A DNA stretch of 47,587 nt from contig CAJTZF010000020.1 in NCBI GenBank assembly GCA_910584245.1, forward strand, positions 1 to 47,587. Reading direction: 5' to 3'. The notes under the pieces are model-generated. The model saw only the letters and a list, made by a program, of their open reading frames with translations. It was not told where the DNA came from and searched no databases. This document shows, piece after piece, positions 1 to 9,517 of this stretch. The position numbers and the translations under genes are program-made. Positions within the stretch are counted from its first letter, which is position 1. Each line of letters opens with the position of its first letter. This stretch comes from an uncultured Eubacterium sp. (GTDB lineage: Bacteria; Bacillota; Clostridia; Lachnospirales; Lachnospiraceae).

Positions 1-1886
1 ATCGCTTCCACTTTCTCCGCCGTCGGATGTTTCCTCGGCTGTTTCAATTCCTCTACCGCATTCGGGGCATCATACATCGGCAATCCTAACTCCCTTTTTA
101 CCTCTGCGATATATGCGGTATGTACTTTGAAGCCATACTTCGCTTCTATGTACTCCTTAATCATCTTGTATGTAACCCGCTCTTTCGGCTTGTATGCTGC
201 GGCTCTCTTGGCAATATTATCAAGCGGCACTTTGCCCTCACCCTCGCCAAACTCGACTTTTACGTTGATTACGCTGTCAGGTTTTTTGTGGGAAAGCATT
301 ACAACCGTCTCGACGTGCCCTCCCTGCGGAAACATATCGCACGCCCTCACTTTCTTTACTACATATCCATAATCCCCCAGCACTTTCACATCTCTCGCCA
401 ATGTCGCCGGATCACAGCTTACATAAACGATTCTACTCGGAGCCATTTGAACCATTGTATCCAGAAGCACTCTATCACACCCTTTTCTAGGCGGGTCAAC
501 TACAATGACATCCACCTGTTGTTCTTCACTACGCACCTCTTTTCCACAATCAAATAGAGAATCCCCCTGAAAAATCGGCCCCGTTGCCTTACCGTCCTTC
601 ACCATTAAGTGTGGCACAATTTCTTCTGCTGCCCCGCAGAAAAATTTCACATTTTCAACACCATTTAAGGTGGCATTTTCCTTGGCATTCCTGACCGCTT
701 CCTGCACAATCTCCACTCCGTATACCATTTGGGCATGTTTGGCAAGATAAATCGAAATCGTTCCTATCCCGCAATAAAGATCCCAAACAATCTCACTGCC
801 GGATAAATCCGCAAATTCCAAAACAGTCTTATATAATTTCTCTGTTTGCACTGGATTAACCTGATAAAACGACTGTGGCGAAATGTGATAACGGATATCT
901 CCGATTCGGTCCTCAATATATTCCCGTCCCCAAAGTAATGACATTTTGTTCCCCAGAATTACATTTGTCTTTTCCGTATTGCTGTTGAGGAAGACGCTGG
1001 CCATACCTTCTATTTGCGACAATTTCTGCAACAATGCATCCGTTAAATGATGTCCTATTTTTGTCCCGTTTATAACTAGGCATACCATAATCTGCCCCGT
1101 ATGATATCCCTTCCGAATATATATATGCCGGACAATTCCGCTATGCAGCTGCTCGTCATATGCCGGTATCTTTTGCTCTGACATCCAGTTCAAAACGATT
1201 TCAAGTATCGGCTTCATTCTCACATCTTGAATCGCACAATCAGTAATCGGAATAACACTGTGGGTTCTCCCCGCATAAAAACCGGTCACTGGCCGCGAAG
1301 TGCCGTCGGAAGCTTTTTGCGTTCTCACCGGAAACTGCGCTTTATTTCGATAATGCCAGGGAGCCTCCATTCCAAGTATTGGAAGCCACTCCACATCTGA
1401 CTGGCTTTCGCAACTTTCTTTCTTACAGGCTGGTCTTTCCCCTTTTTTACAAATCTCAGTTTCGTGGTTGGAATCTTCCTCCCCGGAATGCACACCAAAT
1501 CTCGTATTAACCGCATCCCCAAACTTGACCCCTCCGATCCGTCTTAAACAATGATATACTTTCCGTTCTTTGTAAGCAAGCTGCCTTTCATATGCAAGAT
1601 GTTGAAGAGTACATCCGCCACACGGACGCGCAATCGGGCATTTCGGCTCCACCCGGCCCACATCCGCTGATGGAATATCCCGCAAAATTTCTAACAACTT
1701 CGCAAATCCATAATTCTTTTTACATTTCATAAGCTTGACACGAACCGTTTCTCCGGGAAGGGCGTCTTTCACAAAAAGGGCATAGCCATCCAGATGACCT
1801 ATGCCCTCTCCCTCATTGCCAAGATCGTCAATCGTTACCACTACTTCCTGATTCTTCTTAAAATCCATACATATACTACGCTCCAT
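1..1886 (-). CDS. rlmD: 23S rRNA (uracil-5)-methyltransferase RlmD/RumA (3' end cut by window edge)
   Basis: The frame runs open from about 1886 to the window edge, so the C-terminus is missing. It encodes a TrmA/RumA-family SAM-dependent enzyme that makes m5U in 23S rRNA. The N-terminus reads as a TRAM-type domain (DDLGNEGEGIGHLDGYALFV). It is followed by an iron-sulfur cysteine set (CPIARPCGGCTLQHL), the SAM site (WDLYCGIGTISIYLA), and the catalytic DPPRKGC and VSCDPATLARD motifs. After the methylase domain there is an extra C-terminal region (KVHTAYIAEVKKELGLP) of the kind seen in clostridial homologues. Two in-frame ATGs are possible, at 1886 and 1868; neither has an ideal ribosome site. 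It lies 79 bases after yhaM and is probably cotranscribed with it. Confidence 0.92.
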   Translation of the reverse strand, partial: MERSICMDFKKNQEVVVTIDDLGNEGEGIGHLDGYALFVKDALPGETVRVKLMKCKKNYGFAKLLEILRDIPSADVGRVEPKCPIARPCGGCTLQHLAYERQLAYKERKVYHCLRRIGGVKFGDAVNTRFGVHSGEEDSNHETEICKKGERPACKKESCESQSDVEWLPILGMEAPWHYRNKAQFPVRTQKASDGTSRPVTGFYAGRTHSVIPITDCAIQDVRMKPILEIVLNWMSEQKIPAYDEQLHSGIVRHIYIRKGYHTGQIMVCLVINGTKIGHHLTDALLQKLSQIEGMASVFLNSNTEKTNVILGNKMSLLWGREYIEDRIGDIRYHISPQSFYQVNPVQTEKLYKTVLEFADLSGSEIVWDLYCGIGTISIYLAKHAQMVYGVEIVQEAVRNAKENATLNGVENVKFFCGAAEEIVPHLMVKDGKATGPIFQGDSLFDCGKEVRSEEQQVDVIVVDPPRKGCDRVLLDTMVQMAPSRIVYVSCDPATLARDVKVLGDYGYVVKKVRACDMFPQGGHVETVVMLSHKKPDSVINVKVEFGEGEGKVPLDNIAKRAAAYKPKERVTYKMIKEYIEAKYGFKVHTAYIAEVKRELGLPMYDAPNAVEELKQPRKHPTAEKVEA

Positions 1887-1965
1887 TCCTGATGCCACAT
1901 TCTACTTGTCCTATCATGCCGCAATGAGACACAAGCACGGCTCTATTCACTGTCTTAATACACTT

Positions 1966-2916
1966 TCACCCCTGCCCGGGCGACGTCTGCCTTAGATTCG
2001 TCTCGAACATCCGATTATATCCAAGCCATTCCATATTGTCCCCGGCCTGCTCAAATACCTCTGTCAGTGTCTGCAGTTTTGCATCGGCATTATCCGCCAA
2101 ATGAAGTGCCATAGCCTCGAGAAGCGACGGCACTTTCGGAGAACCGAACTCTAACTTCCCGTGATGTGCCAAAATACAGTGAATTAGCTCATTCGCAAGC
2201 CTTTTAGGAAATCCGTTTATAGTAGAAATGGCATCCATCAGCTTGTGGGCGCCTATGAAAATATGGCCGGCCAGCTGCCCCTCGTCGGTATAATCGTTGC
2301 GTGGAAAGCTGGAAATCTCATCAATCTTACCCATGTCGTGAAATAATGCAGCCGTAATAAGCAAATCCCGGTGAAGCTTGGGATAAGCATTTGCAAAATA
2401 ATTGCACATATTTGTCACGCTCAGCGTATGCTCCAAAAGTCCCCCCATAAAACTATGGTGGACGCTCTTCGCTGCCGAGTGCCTTTTAAATTCTTTTACA
2501 AATGCTGTATCCTCTATAAAAAACATTTTGAGCAGTTTACTCAGATAAGGGTTTTTCACACTTTCTACATAGGCCAGCACTTCCCCCATCATCTGTTTAA
2601 CATCCCGGTTAGTGGTCGGAATATAATCTGCTGGATCGTATTCACCCTCTTCACTTTTACGAAGACGCGAAATATTCATCTGGATATTTCCCTGAAAACT
2701 CGTAACTAAGCCCTCACAAAAAATATAGTCCATTGCCTCAAAGCTGGCTATTCCATTATTTAGCTCCCATATTTTCGCATCTACAATTGCCGTTTTGTCC
2801 TGAAGCATAAGAGAATAATATGTCTTGCCCGCCTTTGTTTTCAAAACCTGCTTCGTCTTACACAAATATGTTCCTACTAGCTTTTGCCCCTCTCGGTAAT
2901 CTTTCAAATAATACAT
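1966..2916 (-). CDS. yhaM: 3'-5' exoribonuclease YhaM (OB fold plus HD domain)
   Basis: A 316-residue protein of normal YhaM length. Residues about 10-95 form an OB-fold nucleic-acid binding domain, and the C-terminal half is an HD phosphohydrolase domain. The HD metal ligands are visible as HHSFMGGLLEHTLSV and AALFHDMGKI, with a later ILAHHG. YhaM is a cytoplasmic 3'-5' exonuclease acting on RNA and DNA in Firmicutes. The ATG at 2916 has a GGAGG nine bases upstream. The gene starts 21 bases after the secreted protein at 2938-4089 and is followed by rlmD on the same strand, so the two nucleic-acid genes probably form an operon. Confidence 0.93.
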   Translation of the reverse strand: MYYLKDYREGQKLVGTYLCKTKQVLKTKAGKTYYSLMLQDKTAIVDAKIWELNNGIASFEAMDYIFCEGLVTSFQGNIQMNISRLRKSEEGEYDPADYIPTTNRDVKQMMGEVLAYVESVKNPYLSKLLKMFFIEDTAFVKEFKRHSAAKSVHHSFMGGLLEHTLSVTNMCNYFANAYPKLHRDLLITAALFHDMGKIDEISSFPRNDYTDEGQLAGHIFIGAHKLMDAISTINGFPKRLANELIHCILAHHGKLEFGSPKVPSLLEAMALHLADNADAKLQTLTEVFEQAGDNMEWLGYNRMFETNLRQTSPGQG

Positions 2917-2937
2917 TCCCCAAATCCTCCAGCCTTT

Positions 2938-4089
2938 CTATTTTGCCCTCGTCGAAACGGTCACATACGGACCATATATTTTCTTTCCTCCCATTTTCAC
3001 ATAGGAGCGTACTCGATAGCTGTACTTCATGCCGCGAACCAGCATTTTGCAACGATAACCGGTCGTTTTATTCCTATTCACCGTCTTCACCCGGTTAAAA
3101 TTCGTCTTGAACCCTTTCACATGAACTTTCATAAACACCTGGTAGCCACTCACATTTTTGTCCCGTTTCCACCTAACCTGGATTCCTCCGCGGATACCTT
3201 TCGCTTTTAATTTCTTCACCTTGGCCGGCACCATAGCAACCGATATTTCTTTGGATGCAAGACCCTCAATCTTGTCGCCGTTGGATGCTGTAAATACCGG
3301 GTTCACCTTGTATGTATACTTTGCTCCCGGTTTCAGGCCTTCGTTCGTGAATGTAACTGCGCCCACATTTTTGTTGAGGGCATATTTCCCAGAACCCTGT
3401 TTCCGATAAACATTATAGGACACCGCACCGGCCACCGCGCCCCATGAAATGGTTGCCCGCTTTAAATTGGATGCCTTCTTGCCGGATACCGAAATCGGTC
3501 CCTCCAGAGCATGGAAAGCAAGTCCCTTGGCAGCGGCAAGGGCATTCGCCTTACCACCAGTCTTTCCCCATATTTCAACACCCGATGCTGCCGCGAATGG
3601 ATCCGCACCCATAATTTCCGTATCCCCTAGAACGACAACATTTTTCAAAAACGGACATTTTGCAAGTACTCCGTCCGCTACTGCCTTTACGGTCTTTTTC
3701 TTGATCTGTTTCGGAATATAAAGTGTCGTCACCCCGGTATCCCCATTGTAACCAACAATCGTGCAAGTCTTGTCCGCACTATTTTCACTTACCACAAACA
3801 CGGACTCATCCTGCACAATTTTATTTCCGGTAAAGACTGGCAGTGGTGTAGGAACTGTTGTCGGCTGTGGTACCGCAGTTCCTATCGATGGTGTCTCAAC
3901 AGTAGCCGTTTCTGTACTTGGGACCGGATTCTTCGTTGGCACCGCCGCAGATGGTACTGCCTTAATCTCCTGCACTGCTTCACAGTCTGGCGTCCCGCTC
4001 TCTGTATTATATGTAGTTGCTTCCGCATCAAAGGATACCATTCCTGCCGCCATAGCGAAACATAACATCCCACAAATCCATTTCCTCAT
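2938..4089 (-). CDS. Secreted surface protein with a BspA-type leucine-rich segment and two FnIII-like domains
   Basis: A 383-residue exported protein. The N-terminus is a signal peptide (MRKWICGMLCFAMAAGMVSF). A low-complexity Pro/Thr/Val stretch follows, to about residue 88. Next comes a BspA-like leucine-rich segment (VTTLYIPKQIKKKTVKAVADG, then KCPFLKNVVVLGDTEI). Two Lys/Tyr-rich FnIII-like domains complete the protein (ATISWGAVAGAVSYNVYRK and IQVRWKRDKNVSGYQVFMK). These domains resemble the C-terminal module of the GH43 at 11489-13759 and suggest wall or glycan contact. No sortase motif is visible. The function is unknown; adhesion or binding is an inference. Confidence 0.8.
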   Translation of the reverse strand: MRKWICGMLCFAMAAGMVSFDAEATTYNTESGTPDCEAVQEIKAVPSAAVPTKNPVPSTETATVETPSIGTAVPQPTTVPTPLPVFTGNKIVQDESVFVVSENSADKTCTIVGYNGDTGVTTLYIPKQIKKKTVKAVADGVLAKCPFLKNVVVLGDTEIMGADPFAAASGVEIWGKTGGKANALAAAKGLAFHALEGPISVSGKKASNLKRATISWGAVAGAVSYNVYRKQGSGKYALNKNVGAVTFTNEGLKPGAKYTYKVNPVFTASNGDKIEGLASKEISVAMVPAKVKKLKAKGIRGGIQVRWKRDKNVSGYQVFMKVHVKGFKTNFNRVKTVNRNKTTGYRCKMLVRGMKYSYRVRSYVKMGGKKIYGPYVTVSTRAK

Positions 4090-4227
4090 TATCCTTCATT
4101 CCTTTCTTTGCCACATTCCTTTTCTCATAAAAAACTATTCTGTTCCATTTTACAAATTTTTTGTAATAAAATCAAGTATATATTGTGAATGTGGTACTTA
4201 TAAGGCAAATTTATTTCCTAAAAAATA

Positions 4228-4256
4228 TTGTAACCCTTGATTTTGTTTGCTATAAT
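4228..4256 (+). promoter_or_regulatory. Sigma-A promoter of mutS2
   Basis: A TTGTAA -35 at 4228-4233, exactly 17 bases of spacer and a perfect TATAAT at 4251-4256. The start of transcription would fall near 4263, a short distance ahead of the GGGAGG ribosome site at 4275-4280 that fixes the GTG start of mutS2. Confidence 0.8.
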
Positions 4257-4286
4257 GGAAGCAATTCAACAATAGGGAGGACGATT

Positions 4287-6656
4287 GTGAACAAGAAAGT
4301 ATGCAAAACATTGGAATATGACAAAATTATAGATATGCTTGTGGAAGAGGCCGATTCTGCTCTCGGAAAAGAAAGTGCGGCGCGGCTCCGGCCACTTTCA
4401 GACAGAAACGAAATTATTGCGCTTCAGGCTGAGACGACACATGCCCTGACGAGGCTTTTTCACCACGGCGCCCTGTCGTTCCGCGGACTTTCCGACATCC
4501 GTCCAAGCCTTGTCCCCCTTTCGAAGGGCGGTACGCTTGGCGCTGGCGAACTACTTCGGATTGGCGCCCTGTTAGACGCTGCCAAAAGGGCAATTGAATT
4601 TGACAAAAAGGATGAGGAAACCGACTTCTTATCCGGGCGTTTCGCTGGTCTACAGAGCTTTCCTGATATTAACCGCGAAATCAAACGCTGCATTCTCTCG
4701 GAAGAAGAAATCAGCGACGATGCAAGCAGTGAATTAAAGCGCATCCGCCGCCAAATAAAGACCACGAACGACAAAGTACGGGAACAACTGAACGCGACCG
4801 TAAATACTTCTTCCGATATGCTCCGGGATAACATTGTCACAATGCGAAACGGAAGGTACTGCCTGCCAGTAAAACAGGAATACAAATCCACCTTTCCCGG
4901 CATGATTCATGACCAAAGTTCCACCGGTTCCACCTTCTTCATCGAGCCAATGGCGATCGTGAAGCTAAACAACGAGCTGGCCGAACTAGCCATGAAGGAA
5001 CAAGACGAAATCGAGAAAATTCTTGCTTCCATCAGCAGTCTTTGTGCACCGGAAACGGAAGGACTAGAGAGGAATGTAATTTTACTGGCGGAGCTTGACT
5101 TTATTTTCGCAAAGGCAAGGTTGTCTAAAAAGATGCAGGCCAGCGAACCAAAATTTACGGAAAACTATATTTCCATAAAAAAAGGAAGGCATCCTCTTAT
5201 TCCGAGAGACAAAGTAGTTCCGATTGACGTTGTCCTTGGAAAAGACTACCGTCTTTTGATTATTACAGGACCAAATACGGGTGGAAAGACCGTCTCTTTA
5301 AAAACAGTTGGACTTTTTACCCTCATGGGACAGGCTGGGTTGCACATTCCGGCATTTGACGGCTCCCAGTTGCGCGTCTATGAGGAGGTGTACGCTGACA
5401 TCGGCGACGAACAAAGTATTGAACAGAGCCTAAGCACCTTTTCTTCGCATATGACAAATACGATTTCGATCCTCAAGCGGGCAAACAAAAATACGCTTGC
5501 CCTCTTTGACGAACTCGGGGCCGGCACGGATCCCGTAGAAGGGGCGGCGCTTGCGATCGCCATACTTGATAATTTGCGGAGCCGGCATGTTACCGCAATG
5601 GTGACGACACATTACAGTGAACTTAAAATATATGCACTGTCCACAGATCAGGCGGAAAATGCTTCCTGCGAATTTGACGTAGAATCCCTGAGGCCAACCT
5701 ACCGGCTGCTGATCGGCGTTCCCGGGAAAAGTAACGCATTCGCTATTTCAAGCAAATTGGGACTGCCGGCGGAAATTATCGACAAAGCAAATTCCCTTGT
5801 AGGCGAAGACGCAAAATCCTTTGAAGACGTTGTCACCAGCCTGGAAGAAACAAGAAAAGAGCTGGAAGCAGAAAAACAAAAGGCGGCGTCCTACCGGCAG
5901 GAGCTGGAACGACAGAAGAAAAAACTGGAGGACAAAAACGAGCGAATTGATCAGGCCAGAGACAAAATTCTCCGTCGTGCGAACGAACAGGCAAATGAGA
6001 TCCTGCAAAAAGCAAAAGACGTGGCAGATGAATCCATCCGGAAATATAACAAATGGATGGATGGCGGCGGTTCCACAAAAGAGATGGAACGGCAGCGTTC
6101 CGCCATTCGCGATGAATTGAAACGGACTGGCAAAAAACTAGATTCGGGACTAAAACAAAAACGCCGTTCTTCCTCTGCACCTGACCAGCTTTCCATCGGC
6201 GATATGGTGATGGTTCATTCCCTCGGCGTAAAAGGGACTGTCAGCACACTACCCAATGCGAAGGGCAAACTGTTTGTCCAAATGGGTATTATGCGGTCGG
6301 AAGTCGATGTAAAGGATCTTGAACTGTTAGAAGAAGAAACACTGCAAATCCGGAAAGAAAAGATCCGAGAGCGCTCCAATACCGGAAAAATTAAGGCATC
6401 GAAAGCCATGAGCGTCTCCTCCAGTATCAATCTCATCGGAAAGACAGTAGATGAAGCCATGCCGCTGCTCGACAAATATTTGGACGACGCTTATCTCGCC
6501 AGACTTCACCAGGTCACTATTATTCATGGTGTCGGTACTGGCGCCTTACGGAATGCCGTTCAGTCTCATTGTAAGAAAGCGAATTATATCAGCTCTTACC
6601 GTATGGGCGAATACGGAGAGGGCGGGTACGGCGTGACCGTAGCCGAGTTTAAATAA
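4287..6656 (+). CDS. mutS2: Endonuclease MutS2 (recombination suppressor / ribosome rescue)
   Basis: A 789-residue protein of normal length. The GTG at 4287 is preferred over upstream ATGs because GGGAGG lies six bases before it and the promoter lies downstream of those ATGs. The MutS core ATPase carries Walker A GPNTGGKT near residue 328 and Walker B LALFDELGAGTDP near residue 408. A long charged coiled coil follows at about 515-615, then a KOW-like segment and a C-terminal Smr domain from about 711 with HGVGTGALR. MutS2 lacks the mismatch-binding domain of MutS. It is known to restrain homologous recombination and, in Bacillus, to split collided ribosomes. The Smr entry motif reads INLIG instead of the usual LDLRG. 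A two-component pair follows after 11 bases. Confidence 0.95.
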   Translation: MNKKVCKTLEYDKIIDMLVEEADSALGKESAARLRPLSDRNEIIALQAETTHALTRLFHHGALSFRGLSDIRPSLVPLSKGGTLGAGELLRIGALLDAAKRAIEFDKKDEETDFLSGRFAGLQSFPDINREIKRCILSEEEISDDASSELKRIRRQIKTTNDKVREQLNATVNTSSDMLRDNIVTMRNGRYCLPVKQEYKSTFPGMIHDQSSTGSTFFIEPMAIVKLNNELAELAMKEQDEIEKILASISSLCAPETEGLERNVILLAELDFIFAKARLSKKMQASEPKFTENYISIKKGRHPLIPRDKVVPIDVVLGKDYRLLIITGPNTGGKTVSLKTVGLFTLMGQAGLHIPAFDGSQLRVYEEVYADIGDEQSIEQSLSTFSSHMTNTISILKRANKNTLALFDELGAGTDPVEGAALAIAILDNLRSRHVTAMVTTHYSELKIYALSTDQAENASCEFDVESLRPTYRLLIGVPGKSNAFAISSKLGLPAEIIDKANSLVGEDAKSFEDVVTSLEETRKELEAEKQKAASYRQELERQKKKLEDKNERIDQARDKILRRANEQANEILQKAKDVADESIRKYNKWMDGGGSTKEMERQRSAIRDELKRTGKKLDSGLKQKRRSSSAPDQLSIGDMVMVHSLGVKGTVSTLPNAKGKLFVQMGIMRSEVDVKDLELLEEETLQIRKEKIRERSNTGKIKASKAMSVSSSINLIGKTVDEAMPLLDKYLDDAYLARLHQVTIIHGVGTGALRNAVQSHCKKANYISSYRMGEYGEGGYGVTVAEFK

Positions 6657-6667
6657 ATAGAGAAAGG

Positions 6668-7399
6668 ATGGACGGACAAATGGCGGACAAACAGAAAATT
6701 CTTATAGTAGACGATGATACCAATATTGCCGAGCTGATTGAATTATACCTTACAAAGGAATGCTTTCGGTGCGAATTAGCCTATGACGGGAAGATGGCTC
6801 TCAAAAAAAATAATACCTTCCAGCCAGATCTTATTTTACTGGACATCATGCTCCCCGGCATCGACGGCTACGACGTATGCCGCGAAATTCGAAAAACCTC
6901 CTCTGTCCCGATCATTATGCTCTCCGCCAAAGGTGAGGTTTTTGACAAAGTACTCGGACTGGAACTTGGCGCCGACGACTACATGATCAAACCCTTTGAT
7001 TCCAAAGAGCTTGTGGCAAGAGTAAAGGCAGTCCTCCGGCGCTATAAGCCGGAAGAGAAACAACCAGTGGAAGCAATACTTGACGATGGCGGCGCGGAAT
7101 CCGTCCAATATAAGGACCTTACCGTCAGCCTTTCAAACTATTCTGTCACCTACATGGGAAATGCCATTGAAATGCCTCCAAAGGAGTTGGAACTTTTATA
7201 TTTTCTCGCTACCCACCCAAATCAAGTATTTACTAGAGAACAACTTCTGGACCGCATCTGGGGGTATGAGTACGTAGTGGACACGCGCACGGTAGACGTC
7301 CATATCAAACGGCTCCGCGAAAAAATCAAGGACCATAACGAATGGTGTATTGCCACCGTCTGGGGAATCGGCTACAAGTTTGAAGCAAAGAGAGGGTAA
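6668..7399 (+). CDS. OmpR/PhoB-family response regulator
   Basis: A 243-residue regulator with an N-terminal receiver domain. The acidic pair is in ILIVDDD, the phospho-acceptor is D59 (LILLDIMLPG), the switch serine is S86 and the conserved lysine K108 (DDYMIKPF). The C-terminal winged helix (PPKELELLYFLATHPNQVFT, then RTVDVHIKRLREKI) binds DNA. An AAAGG stands right before the first ATG, so the second ATG at 6680 (MADKQK) may be the true start. It sits between mutS2 and its partner kinase, which begins eight bases downstream. The target genes cannot be read from the sequence. Confidence 0.95.
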   Translation: MDGQMADKQKILIVDDDTNIAELIELYLTKECFRCELAYDGKMALKKNNTFQPDLILLDIMLPGIDGYDVCREIRKTSSVPIIMLSAKGEVFDKVLGLELGADDYMIKPFDSKELVARVKAVLRRYKPEEKQPVEAILDDGGAESVQYKDLTVSLSNYSVTYMGNAIEMPPKELELLYFLATHPNQVFTREQLLDRIWGYEYVVDTRTVDVHIKRLREKIKDHNEWCIATVWGIGYKFEAKRG

Positions 7400-7407
7400 A
7401 TGGATCA

Positions 7408-8520
7408 ATGAAAGGAATACGCCTGACATTTGGAAGAAAGCTAACGCTTCTGTATATTTTCATCTTTTTTGGCTCTTATTATATTACACATACGATTGGT
7501 TTCGCCGTCATCCGTAGTAAAGTTCTATCCGAAATTATAGACAACCCGCAGCTGGATTCTTCCTATGCGCCTGCCAGGATACGGTACTATTTTGACCTTC
7601 TGGACGGAACCGTATTTTTTATGGCGGCCGTTCTCGCCCTATCCTTTCTTATTATATACGCGATGAACATTATCCCTATGAAAAAGCTGTGTTCTGCTGC
7701 CAAAAAGTTTTCTGTGAACCAGTTTAATCCCCCTATCCGCATTCAGACAGGCGACGAATACCAGGAAATGGCGGATGCGTTAAATATTATTGGCAATGAC
7801 CTAAATAATTTTGACGAGTACCAGCGCGCATTTATTTCCAATATTTCCCATGACTTTCGCTCCCCTTTGACCTCGATCCGCGGTTATGCACAGGCGATGC
7901 TGGATGGGACAATACCAGGAGAAGCCCAGGAAAAGTATTTAAACATCATTCTTTCAGAGACAGAACGTCTCACCAATCTTACCTCCAACCTTCTTGAACT
8001 CAATTCCTTTAACCGGGAAAGCGTTCTTCTCGATATAACAAACTTTGATATCCATCAGACAATTTTGCGAACAGTAAATACGCTCGAAGGCACCGCCTCC
8101 CGAAAGGACATTACCTTTATTCTTGATTTCAATGTAAAAAAAGAACTGATTGTAAATGCGGACGAGGGCAAAATCCACCAGGTTCTATACAATCTTATCG
8201 ACAATGCCGTAAAATTCAGCCATTCAGATTCCGAAGTCCGCATCGGAACACGCAAAAAGGGAGAGCGTATATTCATTTCAGTCAAAGACTCTGGCATCGG
8301 CATTCCAAAAGAGGCCATAAGTAAAATATTTGACCGTTTTTATAAAACGGATCTTTCCAGAGGACGGGACAAAAAAGGAACCGGCCTTGGTCTTTCCATT
8401 TCAAAAGAAATCATCCATTCCCACAACCAGACTATAAATGTCGTAAGCACAGTCGGCGTAGGTACTGAATTTGTATTTACTCTAAAAAAGGAGAAGGATA
8501 ACACGGAAAGCTGCCCCTGA
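7408..8520 (+). CDS. Membrane sensor histidine kinase partnered with the upstream regulator
   Basis: A 370-residue kinase with two membrane spans (about residues 12-32 and 67-87) that bracket a very short outside loop of about 35 residues. A HAMP-like linker follows. The HisKA domain has its phospho-histidine at about H148 (NISHDFRSPLTSIRGYAQ), and the HATPase domain has DSGIGIPKE and GTGLGLSISKEI. The tiny outside loop suggests sensing within or close to the membrane rather than of a large ligand. It is translated directly after the response regulator, so the pair is a functional unit. The signal is unknown. Confidence 0.94.
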   Translation: MKGIRLTFGRKLTLLYIFIFFGSYYITHTIGFAVIRSKVLSEIIDNPQLDSSYAPARIRYYFDLLDGTVFFMAAVLALSFLIIYAMNIIPMKKLCSAAKKFSVNQFNPPIRIQTGDEYQEMADALNIIGNDLNNFDEYQRAFISNISHDFRSPLTSIRGYAQAMLDGTIPGEAQEKYLNIILSETERLTNLTSNLLELNSFNRESVLLDITNFDIHQTILRTVNTLEGTASRKDITFILDFNVKKELIVNADEGKIHQVLYNLIDNAVKFSHSDSEVRIGTRKKGERIFISVKDSGIGIPKEAISKIFDRFYKTDLSRGRDKKGTGLGLSISKEIIHSHNQTINVVSTVGVGTEFVFTLKKEKDNTESCP

Positions 8521-8578
8521 CACCTTTCGACATTTCCCTCATATAATAAAGCAAGAAACTAAAGAATGGGGGAATTTG

Positions 8579-9502
8579 ATGTATTTTACCTTTTTAATCC
8601 CGGCTGTTTTACTCATCGTTTTGCTGCTTCTGTTCTTCTGTCACCGAAAGAAAAAGAAGCTTATCGACAAAATATGCCGCTTGTCTATGCACGATAAGTG
8701 CTGTTTTCTCAACGAGCTGACGGAACCTTTCGGATACAAGTACGATGTCAGACAGGATATTTTTACAAGCACGGTTGACGCTTGGCAGAAGTTTTATGGG
8801 TATGGGAACATTTATGACAGACTGGCGCCCCATGCCAGCATGATTTTTGACTGCCAGCCGATTTATTTCGATTTTGAGGGAAAAACATGGCTGATCGAGT
8901 TCTGGAAAGGACAGTACGGTATCAATACCGGAAGCGAAATCGGCATATACCGCGCAAGCGGCATCGTACCGCCAGAGCAAAGGAAAACCACGATGTTTGC
9001 CGCTGTCCCGGAGGAAGAATATCTCGATATGAGGACAGAGCTTCTCTGTAAGGGAGAACCGATTGCCGCTTTTAGCGCTGTGCATTGGTGGCTCACCATG
9101 TTTTGTATGGGAAGGTTTTCACACCCAAAAGAGCTTACATTAAATGTTTCCATCCGATTCACTGACATGAATATGCGGGATGCTTTTGTGGATGCTCTTT
9201 TTGACAACGGCTATGACCCGGAATCCGTCTGTGTTTGCTTCGGCACTGTTATTTTTACGGTTCAAATACCGCACAAGCACAGATGCTTTTTGCGGAGGCT
9301 GTACCGATGCTATGTACAGTGGAAGAATCACATGTTCTGCCGGCTCTTTCATTTCATTACCCGGCCGTTTTCAAATACCTGTGACAAAATACTGTACTTG
9401 TATTTTTACGTACCATTTGCATTCCGTCACATGCTGCGGCTAAAACGATTCCGAAAACGACCACATCATCATCCGGAGAACAAACCGTATAACCTGAAAT
9501 AA
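8579..9502 (+). CDS. DUF4474-type protein with one N-terminal membrane anchor
   Basis: The product is 307 residues. An ATG at 8579 follows GGGGG by six bases; the TTG just before it is less likely. A single N-terminal hydrophobic helix (FLIPAVLLIVLLLLFF) is followed by a basic patch and then a domain I recognise as DUF4474 from FGYKYDVRQDIFTSTVDAWQ and FDFEGKTWLIEFWKGQYGI. The domain is common in Lachnospiraceae and its role is not known. The C-terminus is very rich in Arg, Phe and His. It lies 58 bases after the kinase and 15 before the metallophosphoesterase, so it may be the last part of the mutS2 transcript or have its own start. Confidence 0.75.
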   Translation: MYFTFLIPAVLLIVLLLLFFCHRKKKKLIDKICRLSMHDKCCFLNELTEPFGYKYDVRQDIFTSTVDAWQKFYGYGNIYDRLAPHASMIFDCQPIYFDFEGKTWLIEFWKGQYGINTGSEIGIYRASGIVPPEQRKTTMFAAVPEEEYLDMRTELLCKGEPIAAFSAVHWWLTMFCMGRFSHPKELTLNVSIRFTDMNMRDAFVDALFDNGYDPESVCVCFGTVIFTVQIPHKHRCFLRRLYRCYVQWKNHMFCRLFHFITRPFSNTCDKILYLYFYVPFAFRHMLRLKRFRKRPHHHPENKPYNLK

Positions 9503-9517
9503 GTAAAGGAGTGTCAC

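Noticed and set aside
8517..8547. Promoter before the DUF4474 gene (CTGACA and TATAAT)
   Set aside because: The spacer is 19 bases; too weak to claim, so read-through from the kinase gene remains the default.
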